Below, piece after piece: positions 8,534-17,600 of a DNA stretch of 64,000 bases. The number at the start of each line of letters is the position of its first letter. Within the stretch, counting starts at the first letter, position 1. The notes below the pieces were generated by a model. The model saw nothing but the letters and a program-made list of their open reading frames with translations, was not told where the DNA came from and did no database searches. Both the position numbers and the translations under genes were made by a program. Source of the stretch: JAUVPY01 sp034412795 (GTDB taxonomy: Bacteria; Chloroflexota; Anaerolineae; 4572-78; NAK82); contig DAOUMD010000185.1 in NCBI GenBank assembly GCA_034412795.1, positions 4,416-68,415 of the forward strand, in the 5' to 3' direction.

Positions 8534-8815
8534 TCATAGACCTTCTTCCCCTAAGATCTCTCTCAGTCTCTCCAAGATTTCCCCCTCCTGCTCCTCACTC
8601 ATCCCCGGCCTCACCAAGCTAAACCGCTCCCCAGCGCTAGACTCAAACACACACACCCGCCCCGCCTCGCCGGGCCTTGTCTCGATCAGCTTCGCCTTAC
8701 CCGCCTCGACCATCATCAGCGCCAGGCAGTAGTGGAAGGCGGCGCGCACCGGCTCGGGCTGGGCGTCGAGGAGTTGGGCGAAGGCGGTTAGGTTGGGAGG
8801 GAGGTTGTCGGTCAT
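8534..8815 (-). CDS. Small partner protein of the MmeI-like enzyme
   Basis: This is a 93-residue acidic, helical protein without a family I recognise. The first half contains a hydrophobic helix (VRAAFHYCLALMMVEAG), the middle a short beta segment (KAKLIETRPGEAGRVCVFES), and the end a charged helix (EQEGEILERLREILGEEGL). Its stop is one base from the start of the methylase-nuclease gene, so both are probably made together. A modulator, specificity or stability partner is plausible from position alone. It is not a C-protein: no helix-turn-helix is evident. Confidence 0.65.
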   Translation of the reverse strand: MTDNLPPNLTAFAQLLDAQPEPVRAAFHYCLALMMVEAGKAKLIETRPGEAGRVCVFESSAGERFSLVRPGMSEEQEGEILERLREILGEEGL

Positions 8816-8969
8816 TGGGTTAGAGCCTCGCTTTTCTGGCTGGCCGCGGCCGCGCGCCGCGCGGCTTTAGGCAGCCGTTCTTGCATGACAAGGTACTTGT
8901 GCAAGTATGTTCCTCCTATTGCATGGGCCAGAAAACGGCACTCAGAAACCAGCAAGCAGCGAGCAGAAA

Positions 8970-10094
8970 TCAACTACTTGAGACAGGGGCGACAACTACG
9001 CGAAACCCAACAAGGTTGCCGAAGCCGTCGGGATGGTAGTTGTCGCGGACGGAGACGCGCGCGCCCCTAAGATCGTAGCCCCACGAGCCGCCACGCAGCG
9101 TACGGTCGCCCGAACCCTCTTGCTCTTCCCGCCCATCCTCGGGATCATATGGGTAGCCTTTGTATAAACTCGACGTCCACTCCCACACATTCCCTGCCAT
9201 ATCCACACACCCATACGGGCTATCTCCCTGCGGCGAATGCTGGCCCACCGGTGTGGTGTCTCCTACCTTCATTCCAAAATTGCACCGGTTCTCGTCCGGT
9301 GGCTCATTCCCCCACGGCCAGATCCGCCCGTCCGTCCCCCGCGCCGCCTTCTCCCACTCGGCCTCGCTGGGTAGTCGGTAAGCTTTGCCGGTCGCCTCGG
9401 CCAGCCACTGGCAGTAAGCCATCGCGTCACGCCAGCTAACATCGACTACCGGATGATGCTCTTTGCCCCCTGGTGGTGTCCTGCGGTTGGTTATCTTCGC
9501 AAAGACCGCGTATTGGGCATTGGTCACCGGCGTTTTGGCAATGTAATACTCGGGCAGGTATACGGTGTGTTGGGGCTGCTCCTCGTCATACGCGTCTTTG
9601 TCCTTCTTGGGATCGCTGCCCATCAGGAACTCGCCGGCGAGGATGTGGACCAGCTCCGGCTCAATTGGAGCTGGGGGACGCGGGCCAAGCTCATAATCCA
9701 GAGCACGCGTGAGTTTCTCAAAGCCGCGCGGCGCGAAAAGATCAACCCATTGCCGAGACCCTAACCGGTCAGACACCGTGCATGCTTCCAGTCGAACCGG
9801 AATAAGATAGATCTTGCCTTCCGGCATTTCATCCAGAACGTCAAGGGCTATTTTGATCTCCTTCTGGACATAGCCCTGTTTGTCGATGGATTCCTTCGAC
9901 AAGCAAGCCAAAAAGAGCTTCGAGCTGCGGATGGCACGCCTGATCTCGAACCTCCAGTCCGCGCCCGGCAGCAGGTCCTCCTCGTCCAACCAGGGGTGAT
10001 AGCCAGCCTCTTTCAGTTGGTGATAAAGGTCCCTCACGCGCTCTTTATCCTCGTGAGCGTGGCATAGGAAAATGCGTGGCTCTTGCTGGGTCAA
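8970..10094 (-). CDS. TIR domain fused to FGE-sulfatase (C-type-lectin fold) domain
   Basis: This is a 374-residue protein. The N-terminal TIR domain (~1-130) shows RIFLCHAHEDKERV, WLDEEDLLPG, LACLSKESI and a YVQKEI segment where the family's catalytic Glu lies; TIR domains often hydrolyse NAD. Residues ~150-370 form an FGE/SUMF1-type domain (GEFLMGSD, YYIAKTPVTNAQY, YRLPSEAEWEKAARG, NVWEWTSSLY, LRGGSW, VGFRVV). The catalytic cysteines of true sulfatase-activating enzymes are absent, so ligand binding is more likely. The segment between RGGS and VGFR differs sharply from the otherwise similar gene at 12893-13654. The start is a TTG six bases after the stop of the pentapeptide-TIR gene, whose end supplies GAGGAAGGA as ribosome site. 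The pair therefore looks like an operon for binding-triggered signalling or defence. Confidence 0.88.
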   Translation of the reverse strand: MTQQEPRIFLCHAHEDKERVRDLYHQLKEAGYHPWLDEEDLLPGADWRFEIRRAIRSSKLFLACLSKESIDKQGYVQKEIKIALDVLDEMPEGKIYLIPVRLEACTVSDRLGSRQWVDLFAPRGFEKLTRALDYELGPRPPAPIEPELVHILAGEFLMGSDPKKDKDAYDEEQPQHTVYLPEYYIAKTPVTNAQYAVFAKITNRRTPPGGKEHHPVVDVSWRDAMAYCQWLAEATGKAYRLPSEAEWEKAARGTDGRIWPWGNEPPDENRCNFGMKVGDTTPVGQHSPQGDSPYGCVDMAGNVWEWTSSLYKGYPYDPEDGREEQEGSGDRTLRGGSWGYDLRGARVSVRDNYHPDGFGNLVGFRVVVAPVSSS

Positions 10095-10100
10095 TGGTCG

Positions 10101-11090
10101 TTATCCTTCCTCTGCTTTCAAATCGCTCAACAGGCGCTCGAAGGCCTCCTGGTAAGAGTCATGCTCCTTCCAATGCAAAAAATCAGGCACAAAATACTCG
10201 CGCACCTCCACGGCCAGGTCTTTGCCGGTGTCGGCGTCGAAGCACACCCAGTCCCGGATGGTGTCCCAGTCCACCAGCCGGATCGGGAACAGCTTGCGTC
10301 GCTTGTCGCGTTGCTCGGCCTGGCGGGCGCGGCGGATCTCGGTCATGACCCACTCGCTGTGGAGGCTGTTTTCGGAGAGGACCAGCAAGAGCTTGTCGTG
10401 CAGGCGGATAGCCTGGTCGATCTGGTCGTAGAGTTTTTTGCCACCCTTGAGGTGTTCAGGAGCAAACCAGCAGCGCACGGCGTTGTCTTGCAGATCGGCG
10501 TGTAGGCGTTGGGCAAAGTCGTCGTCTTTGGACGAATAGCTGATAAAGCAGGAGTAGTATTCGAAGGCTTTGCCCGTCAGGGACCCCATGTAGGTGATGA
10601 AGTTGTCCGGGACGCCACAACCGCGCAGGAAGGCCTCGGGGATCTGGCCGGCTGATCGGTAGATGGTGTCAATACCGATGGTTGAAGCGTCTTCGTGACG
10701 TATGGTCTCCAATCCCTTGACCTCGCGCAGGTCAAGGAATCCGAAAACAGTATATCCTGCTTTGGCCTCACTGAGGTCCGCCTCGCTGAGGTCCGCCATG
10801 ATGAGGTTCGCCATGACGAGGTCCGCCCCGCTGAGGTCCGCCCCGCTGAGGTCCGCCCCGCTCAAGTTCGCCCCGCCGAGGTACGCCCCGCTGAGATTTG
10901 CCCGGCTGAGGTCCGCCTCGCGGAGGTCCGCCTCGCTGAGGTCCGCCTCGCTGAGGTCCACCCCGCTGAGGTGCGCCCGGCTGAGGTCCGCCCTGTGGAG
11001 GTTCGCCCATATGTCACGATGCTCTTCCCACCACCGATTCCAAACCTCGGCACCCTGCTTAAGTATCTCCAGTTGCCGCTCGTTAGCCAT
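10101..11090 (-). CDS. Pentapeptide-repeat protein with C-terminal TIR domain
   Basis: This is a 329-residue protein. Residues ~30-112 are pentapeptide repeats (ADLSE, ADLRE, ANLSG), and ~113-175 form a linker (FGFLDLREVKGLETIRHED) often seen after such repeats. Residues ~178-300 are a TIR domain with FISYSSKDDDFAQRL, CWFAPEHLKGGKK, LLLVLSENSLHSEWV and an EWVMTEI segment carrying the expected catalytic Glu. The start ATG at 11090 is preceded by GAGG almost without spacing, so an upstream TTG (11096) is an alternative. The gene lies directly upstream of the TIR-FGE gene (six-base gap). The beta-helix probably scaffolds TIR oligomerisation (inference). NAD hydrolysis or plain signalling are both possible. 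Confidence 0.87.
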   Translation of the reverse strand: MANERQLEILKQGAEVWNRWWEEHRDIWANLHRADLSRAHLSGVDLSEADLSEADLREADLSRANLSGAYLGGANLSGADLSGADLSGADLVMANLIMADLSEADLSEAKAGYTVFGFLDLREVKGLETIRHEDASTIGIDTIYRSAGQIPEAFLRGCGVPDNFITYMGSLTGKAFEYYSCFISYSSKDDDFAQRLHADLQDNAVRCWFAPEHLKGGKKLYDQIDQAIRLHDKLLLVLSENSLHSEWVMTEIRRARQAEQRDKRRKLFPIRLVDWDTIRDWVCFDADTGKDLAVEVREYFVPDFLHWKEHDSYQEAFERLLSDLKAEEG

Positions 11091-11190
11091 CCTCAACCCT
11101 CACTACCAGGCTCAACCCCGCCCCGCCGGGCATTAGCTGAGCCAATCATTCCCCAGAGCCAAAAAGCGCCAGGCCAGGCGGCTGCCCAGC

Positions 11191-12792
11191 CTAGTTCGAT
11201 CCCCTCACCACTATCGGCAAATACACCTTAAACGCTGGGCACAATGTCTCCTCGCCTAGCGCCGTCCAAAGCCGCTCCCATTCCGCATAATACGCCCCTG
11301 CCAGGGCTGGGTTGTGGATTATCAGCGTGTTCTCGTCATTCTCGTAGGCGCCGTTGTCCGTCCAATTGTACGAGCCCAGCACCACTCTAGGGTCACCGCC
11401 GGCCACGTCGATCACCGCAAACTTGTGATGGACCTTGCCGGCGAAGTTCTCGATCTTGATCTGCGCCCCGGCCTGGCATAGCGCCTCATTGGCCGAGCTG
11501 GGGTTGGCCGCACCCAACTGGTCCCACACCCCGTACACCTGGGTGCCGGCGTCCAGCCGCTCGATTGCGCGCTGGGTCAAGACATCGTCCGTCCAGAAGA
11601 ACATAGCGAAGTGCACGCTCTGCTCGGCGGCGCCCAGCTCGTCCCAAACCTCGAAGGCTGACAAATCAGTGGGCGAGAAATACGACTCCAGAGAGCTGCC
11701 CTGGTAGTCGAACAGGTGCACGGTGTTGTCCGCCTTGGCGCCGTCGAAGCTGCCCGCCCACATCTCGGCGAACTCGTCCGCGTAGGTACTGGCCAGGACC
11801 GTGTCGGTGATGGCCAGACTGTTATTCGCGTTCAGAGTGAAGCCAGTGTCGGTGAAATTGGTGCTGCCGGTCCAGACTACCTGGTCGTCAATGATTAAGA
11901 ATTTGTTGTGCTGCAGATTGCTCGGATTGGTGTCGGTTACCAACGGGATCCCGGCGCCGCTTAGCGCTGCGTAGCCAGCGCTGTAGTCGGCCGCCGCCTT
12001 ATCGTCGCCCACCACCCGGACGGTCACCCCGCGGCCGTGGGCGGCGATCAGGGCGTCGATGACGCTCTGGCGGTCCAGGCCGTACAGGGCGACGTCGATC
12101 ATGCTGCTCGCGCCGTTGATGAAGCCGAGCAGTGCATCCTCCATAAGCGTGTGGTCCAGGGTAATGTTAGTAGCGGTGGTGGCACGCTCGTTGAAATACA
12201 CCGAGTAGTCAAGCGGGTAGGGAAGGACATGCTCGGTCGGGGTGCAGGCGGGGGTGTCCCCAGCCGAGTTGGTAGGCGTGGCGCAGGGGAAGCTGTAGGT
12301 CCAATTCTCGGGTTGGCCCCCGTCGGCTAGGGTATCAATCCGGACCATGGGCACGCGGGCGGCGATGTGGCCGGCGAACCAGCCCGAGCCGGCGTTCACG
12401 CGGTCGACGATGTTCGACGCGGCGTCGCGCAATATTAGGTCCTCACCCTCGTTGCCCAGGGCGCCGCTGTAGATGAGATCGGCGTCGACGGGCGCGCTCG
12501 AGTCGTCGGTGCGCTCCAGCAGGTAATGGCCGTTGGCCGGGATGGTCCCGGCCAGGCTGATGCCGGGCGTGCCGTCGCTGGCGGCCAGGCTCCAGCCGGT
12601 CAGGGGCACCGGTGAGGCGGAGTTGTTGTAGAGTTCGATCCACTCGTCGTTGGCGGAGACTGTGGTGCCCATCCAGGCAATCTCGGAGATGACGACCGGG
12701 CCGGGCGATTGGGAGTAGGCTGGGTCGCCGCCTAGCGCCAGGGCGATGGTGGTTAGGGTTATGAGGATGGTTAGGTGAGCTTTGTGTGTCAT
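11191..12792 (-). CDS. Secreted phospholipase D-like protein with lamin-tail domain
   Basis: This is a 533-residue exported protein. A signal peptide (~1-28) is followed by a lamin-tail domain (~33-150: VVISEIAWMG, NDEWIELYNN, LTGWSLAASDG) and two phospholipase-D halves. The first has HNKFLIID followed by GSTNFT, the second HHKFAVID followed by GSYNWT; both are complete HxKxxxxD signatures. The C-terminus ends AFKVYLPIVVRGSN, matching the YLP-type tail of three other secreted proteins in this window. It is likely a cell-surface or secreted phosphodiesterase acting on lipids or nucleic acids; the family includes both. The start ATG has AAGGAGAG about seven bases upstream. Together with the SNase-LTD gene, it gives two LTD-coupled phosphodiesterases in one island. 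Confidence 0.9.
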   Translation of the reverse strand: MTHKAHLTILITLTTIALALGGDPAYSQSPGPVVISEIAWMGTTVSANDEWIELYNNSASPVPLTGWSLAASDGTPGISLAGTIPANGHYLLERTDDSSAPVDADLIYSGALGNEGEDLILRDAASNIVDRVNAGSGWFAGHIAARVPMVRIDTLADGGQPENWTYSFPCATPTNSAGDTPACTPTEHVLPYPLDYSVYFNERATTATNITLDHTLMEDALLGFINGASSMIDVALYGLDRQSVIDALIAAHGRGVTVRVVGDDKAAADYSAGYAALSGAGIPLVTDTNPSNLQHNKFLIIDDQVVWTGSTNFTDTGFTLNANNSLAITDTVLASTYADEFAEMWAGSFDGAKADNTVHLFDYQGSSLESYFSPTDLSAFEVWDELGAAEQSVHFAMFFWTDDVLTQRAIERLDAGTQVYGVWDQLGAANPSSANEALCQAGAQIKIENFAGKVHHKFAVIDVAGGDPRVVLGSYNWTDNGAYENDENTLIIHNPALAGAYYAEWERLWTALGEETLCPAFKVYLPIVVRGSN

Positions 12793-12892
12793 TCGAAGCT
12801 CTCCTTATACTCAGCCGCGGCCGCGCTTTCCGCTAAGCCGGTTGAGCTTGTGGGTCTTCTTGCATCTTCCCACAGTGTCCTCTGGACACTAT

Positions 12893-13654
12893 CTATTCCT
12901 GCTGTGCCGCGACGCACAACCGAAAACCCACAACGTGGAGGCGGAAGTCTGACTCGAGCCCGAAGCGGGACGCACAGCAAGCTTCCCAGCGATCGTCGTC
13001 CCCCGACCCGCCACGCAACACCCGACCGATACCGTCACCGGCCTTCAGATCCTCACGACCATCCGTTGGATCGTAGGGATACTCAAAATCCGGCTCTTCC
13101 CACTTCTTCCCCCACAGACTCGACGTCCACTCCCACACGTTGCCGGCCATATCCACGCAGCCATAGGGACTGTCCCCCTGCGGTGAATACTGACCCACCG
13201 GCGTGGTGTTGCCTGGGCTGCCTTCCTTAGTATTGCAACGATTTGCATCCCACTCATCACCCCACGGCCAGATCCGCCCGTCGGTCCCCCGCGCGGCCTT
13301 CTCCCATTCGGCCTCGCTGGGCAGCCGATAGGCTTTGCCGGTCGCCTTGGCCAGCCAGTTGCAGTAAGCGATGGCGTCGTGCCAGCTAACATTCACCACC
13401 GGATGGTCTTCTTTGCCTTTTGGTGGTTTCCACTTTTTCCAATGCTCCAGTTCGCGGTGGTCAATAGCCTGTACGAAAGCCAGGTACTGGGCGTTGGTCA
13501 CCGGCGTCTTGGCGATGTAATACTCGGGCAGGTATACGGTGTGTTGGGGCTGATCGTAGCCCCGCATATATTTGTCTTTGTAGGGATCGCTGCCCATCAG
13601 GAACTCGCCGGCGGGGACGAGGATCAGCTCGGGCTCGAAGGACTGGCGTGTCAT
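12893..13654 (-). CDS. Stand-alone FGE-sulfatase/C-type-lectin-fold protein, likely hypervariable C-terminus
   Basis: This is a 253-residue protein that is nearly all one FGE/SUMF1-type domain (GEFLMGSD, YYIAKTPVTNAQY, RLPSEAEWEKAARGTDG, GCVDMAGNVWEWTSSL, RVLRGGS, VVGFRLC). It aligns almost residue for residue with the FGE part of the TIR-FGE protein up to RGGS. It then diverges completely for about 25 residues before rejoining at VGFR. In that stretch the codons are mostly NNC or NNT, as expected when AAC/AAT codons of a template are mutagenised at A. The start ATG has GAGGAGG eight bases upstream. The gene lies 12 bases after a small membrane protein, likely one operon. The expected role is display of a diversified ligand-binding surface; true formylglycine-generating activity is unlikely. 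Confidence 0.87.
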   Translation of the reverse strand: MTRQSFEPELILVPAGEFLMGSDPYKDKYMRGYDQPQHTVYLPEYYIAKTPVTNAQYLAFVQAIDHRELEHWKKWKPPKGKEDHPVVNVSWHDAIAYCNWLAKATGKAYRLPSEAEWEKAARGTDGRIWPWGDEWDANRCNTKEGSPGNTTPVGQYSPQGDSPYGCVDMAGNVWEWTSSLWGKKWEEPDFEYPYDPTDGREDLKAGDGIGRVLRGGSGDDDRWEACCASRFGLESDFRLHVVGFRLCVAAQQE

Positions 13655-13666
13655 AACAGTACCTCC

Positions 13667-13852
13667 TCAACGAAAAACCTGGGCCACATCATTCTCAAAA
13701 TCCAGCAGGGGAAGGGTCGGGGTGGGGGTCGGCCGGCCCAGATCGGCCAGGGTCAGGGCCTGGCCGGCGGCCACGCCCCAGATAAAAATGACGACCAAGG
13801 CCAGGGCGACCAGGACGAGGCGCCAATATCGGTCCCAGAACCTTAAAATCAT
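13667..13852 (-). CDS. Small single-helix membrane protein upstream of FGE gene
   Basis: This is a 61-residue protein. A short basic-aromatic N-terminus (MILRFWDRYWR) is followed by one membrane helix (~12-31, LVLVALALVVIFIWGVAAG) and a Pro-Thr-rich exterior tail (GRPTPTPTLPLL). The start has AAGGGG about six bases upstream, and its stop is 12 bases before the FGE start. It could help place the FGE protein at the membrane (inference from position only). It is divergent from the RHH regulator and may share its control region. Confidence 0.6.
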   Translation of the reverse strand: MILRFWDRYWRLVLVALALVVIFIWGVAAGQALTLADLGRPTPTPTLPLLDFENDVAQVFR

Positions 13853-13862
13853 CGTTTACCCC

Positions 13863-13900
13863 TTGACCTGTCACCCAAAATGGGATACAATCATCCCAAC
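13863..13900 (+). promoter_or_regulatory. Promoter with operator dyad for RHH gene
   Basis: TTGACC (13863-13868), a 17-base spacer and TACAAT (13886-13891) make a strong sigma70-type promoter. The -10 element sits inside a perfect dyad TGGGAT-N6-ATCCCA (13881-13898). RHH repressors usually bind such short inverted repeats, so autoregulation is likely. The site is also just upstream of the divergent membrane-protein/FGE pair. Confidence 0.72.
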
Positions 13901-13916
13901 GTGGAGGTGATGAGCG

Positions 13917-14069
13917 ATGAAAGAGACGCGCATCAACGTTCGGGTTGAACCTGGACTTAAGCGACAGGTAATGTCGCAGTTGGCGCTGGAAGGTAAAACG
14001 CTAACTGACTTGGTTGTCGAGCTGCTCAGCGCCTGGCTGGAGCAGCGCAAAGCGCAATCGTCATTGTAA
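13917..14069 (+). CDS. Ribbon-helix-helix (CopG/Arc-type) regulator
   Basis: This is a 50-residue protein. The N-terminal strand (RINVRVEPGLKRQV) followed by two helices (MSQLALEGKTLTDLVVELLSAWLE) is the classic beta-alpha-alpha layout of RHH transcription factors and antitoxins. The start ATG has GGAGG nine bases upstream. An ATG seven bases earlier is out of frame. Its own promoter carries a dyad across the -10 box. A strong Rho-independent terminator follows, so it is a single-gene unit. No toxin gene lies next to it on the same strand. It could be an orphan antitoxin or the regulator of the divergent FGE genes. Confidence 0.8.
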   Translation: MKETRINVRVEPGLKRQVMSQLALEGKTLTDLVVELLSAWLEQRKAQSSL

Positions 14070-14074
14070 AGAGA

Positions 14075-14113
14075 AAAGGCCGCCGCCTTGTTCCAGCAAG
14101 GTCGGCGGCCTTT
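14075..14113 (+). terminator. Rho-independent terminator after RHH gene
   Basis: The arms AAAGGCCGCCG...CCTTG and CAAGG...CGGCGGCCTTT pair into a long GC-rich stem with a short loop, six bases after the RHH stop, ending in TTT. Confidence 0.75.
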
Positions 14114-14229
14114 GTGGCCTCCGCGAATTTGCAATCCAGACCTGGGGATCCTGTCGCCGCCAAGCTGGTGGATCCCCTATCTTGCACCTTACTAACCGAA
14201 TAGGCTGGGTGCTTTGCGTTGGCCTGAAG

Positions 14230-15608
<1,379 letters not shown>

Positions 15609-15721
15609 ATTCGATTCTCCTTTCGACGTCGCGTCATCGTCAGCCCTGGAAAAACGGATATCCCCAACCAAGGAATACAAATCTTTTGTCGCAATCGACA
15701 CGTAGATATTTTGAAAGTTGA

Positions 15722-16102
15722 TTAAACTGACTTTTCCATCAGCCACTCAATAACTTCATTTTCCGCATAGAACATTCGCATGTTGTAGCCACGATTCCTA
15801 GATACGGTTTCAAAGAAGCCAAGATCTTTCACGTTCGGAGTGTCTGCTCCAACAAGGAGAGCTATTCTGAGTTTTGTTGAAAGTTCGATTTCATGAAAGA
15901 AGCGTGATAAACTATAAAGCTCAACAACTGAAGCTACGTTATGTGCCAGTCTATTATCAACAAATAGGCGCAGTGAATTATGCTTTCTCAACATATCTAC
16001 TACTTCCAGAGAGCCTTTCTTATACTCTTCCACTGTCAAACGACCGACGCCTCTGATACAGACGATGTTTCCATCTTCGATATGACTGATTGTGTAAGGC
16101 AC
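15722..16102 (-). CDS. SpoIIAA/STAS-like small regulatory protein
   Basis: About 126 residues from a GTG at 16102, chosen because GGAGG lies eight bases upstream; a TTG at 16141 would add 13 residues. The pattern (YTISHIEDGNIVCIRGVGRLTVEEYKK, then SLRLFVDNRLAHNV, then LRIALLVGA and MRMFYAENEVIEWL) fits the SpoIIAA-like (STAS-fold) family of about 120 residues. Its closing strand-helix resembles proteins annotated as STAS/SEC14 domain-containing. The ligand and partner are unknown; such proteins are soluble and cytoplasmic. It is followed on the same strand by the hydrolase gene after a 113-base gap, so co-transcription is possible. Confidence 0.65.
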   Translation of the reverse strand: MPYTISHIEDGNIVCIRGVGRLTVEEYKKGSLEVVDMLRKHNSLRLFVDNRLAHNVASVVELYSLSRFFHEIELSTKLRIALLVGADTPNVKDLGFFETVSRNRGYNMRMFYAENEVIEWLMEKSV

Positions 16103-16274
16103 GCCACGAACCTCCGATGCTTGTTCCCTGCCACCTAACAATTATTGATCTGCAACCTGCATAATAGTATAATATATTTTTACAACTTTGTATATCCCAA
16201 AAATCCAACCCCAAAATACATTACCCTGGTCGGAACGGATGGGCAGTCATTTCCCACGAGGACCGGTCCAGGCT

Positions 16275-16296
16275 GTTGCGACGGGGCAACGTTTTT
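16275..16296 (+). terminator. Possible short terminator or attenuator
   Basis: GTTGC (16275-16279) and GCAAC (16286-16290) pair across a six-base loop and are followed by GTTTTTG. It lies 30 bases before the actin-fold gene with no plus-strand gene upstream, so leader attenuation or chance are both possible. Confidence 0.3.
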
Positions 16297-16327
16297 GCCT
16301 ATTCACTTCAGGCGCGTAAAATAGGAG

Positions 16328-17587
16328 ATGATGCGAAGGCTATTCGACTCGGTGGTCCATCTCAGGTCCGGTCTGGACAGCCCCAAACCCAGGCACTTCA
16401 GCCTCGTCGATTTTGGCACCGACACCGTCAAGGCGGTAGTAGTCGGTAGGGAACAGCGAGGTGCACGGGTTCTGGGCTACGGCTTTGCGCCGGGAGAGGG
16501 TCACGACCTGGGTGGCGGCCGGGCCGAGGTGGCTGCCCTGGCAGCGGCGGCCGACGCAGCGTTGGAGGCTGCCGAGGATCAGACGGAGACGCTGGGGCCG
16601 GGCAAAGTGGTACCCGACGAAGCGCTGTTTTGCATCCCGTCTCGGCTGACGCGCGGCGAGTGCTTTACAGTACGACAGACGCGCGTCGATCCGAGGACGC
16701 CCATCGAAGCGCGAGAGATGAAGAGCGCGTGGGAGCGGGTGGAACGGCTGGCACGCGAGCGACTGCCCTTGTTGGGTGACGATGGGAGCTGGAAACCGCT
16801 GGCCCTCACACCAGGGGCGATGACGGTGGACAGCCACCAGGTCAGCGACCCGGTGGGGCTGAAGGGAGAAGAACTCTCGCTGTCCGCCTTCGGGGTTGCG
16901 GTATGGCCGTCGGCGTTGCGGGCGGCCGAGGCCATCGCTAAGCGGCTGGATCTGAGCCTGGTGGACGTGATAGCGGCTCCCCAGTCACTGGCCAGCGTCG
17001 TGCCTCAGCGAGAGGCGATTCTGCTGAACGTCGGCGCTGAGGGAACGTGCCTGCACCTGATACAGCACGATGCCCTGGTGGCTACGTCCTGGTGGCCGCA
17101 AGGAGGAAGGTTTTTCACCCAAAGCATGGCGGGGGTTTTTCGCTGCTCGCTGGATGAAGCTGAGGCGCTAAAGCGGGCCTACGCCGACCGCGCTCTCTCG
17201 GAGCGAGATCACGACCTGGTGACCCGATCGCTGGCCGAGGGGGTAGCCACGTGGCGAGAGACGTTGATCGTCAGATTGGGCCGGATGCTGAGAGAGGAGT
17301 CCCTACCCCACCTGGCCGACAGACCACTGAACTCCAACCAAGTTGGCTGGTTGCCGGGCCGTTTGTATCTCACCGGTGGGGGGAGCTTGCTGCCCGGCCT
17401 GGCGGGGGCTTTGAGTTCGTTGGAGACTATGTCTGCGCTGAGCTTCCGCCGATCATTAGAAATCGAAGCCCTGGGTCCCAGGCTTGGGGCGCAGACATCA
17501 GGTCAGCCCATCCTGCTGGATGTGCCTCCCCATCCGCTGAGCGACCTGCTGGCGCCGGCGATGAGCCTGGCGACTTGCCTGGAGTGA
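16328..17587 (+). CDS. Actin-fold ATPase (FtsA/PilM-like)
   Basis: This is a 419-residue protein. Phosphate-1 motif SLVDFGTDTVKAVVV (~25-39), a second phosphate-binding strand ILLNVGAEGTCLHL (~237-250) and the adenosine motif YLTGGGSLLPGL (~343-354) mark the FtsA/PilM/MreB actin-fold superfamily. The middle has an SHS2-like insertion with FCIPSRLTRGECFTVRQTR. AGGAG precedes two adjacent ATGs; either may be used. The following gene, 13 bases on, encodes a membrane protein with a baseplate-J-like periplasmic domain. By analogy with PilM-PilN this may be a cytoplasmic ATPase bound to the membrane partner's N-terminus, but no pilus gene is seen. Cell division or envelope assembly is suggested by ruvX and mltG downstream. 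The assignment to FtsA or PilM proper is uncertain. Confidence 0.8.
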   Translation: MMRRLFDSVVHLRSGLDSPKPRHFSLVDFGTDTVKAVVVGREQRGARVLGYGFAPGEGHDLGGGRAEVAALAAAADAALEAAEDQTETLGPGKVVPDEALFCIPSRLTRGECFTVRQTRVDPRTPIEAREMKSAWERVERLARERLPLLGDDGSWKPLALTPGAMTVDSHQVSDPVGLKGEELSLSAFGVAVWPSALRAAEAIAKRLDLSLVDVIAAPQSLASVVPQREAILLNVGAEGTCLHLIQHDALVATSWWPQGGRFFTQSMAGVFRCSLDEAEALKRAYADRALSERDHDLVTRSLAEGVATWRETLIVRLGRMLREESLPHLADRPLNSNQVGWLPGRLYLTGGGSLLPGLAGALSSLETMSALSFRRSLEIEALGPRLGAQTSGQPILLDVPPHPLSDLLAPAMSLATCLE

Positions 17588-17600
17588 CATATACCTGACT

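Noticed and set aside
13871..14134. 87-codon minus-strand frame over the RHH gene
   Set aside because: It crosses the promoter, RHH gene and terminator, all of which have convincing plus-strand signals.
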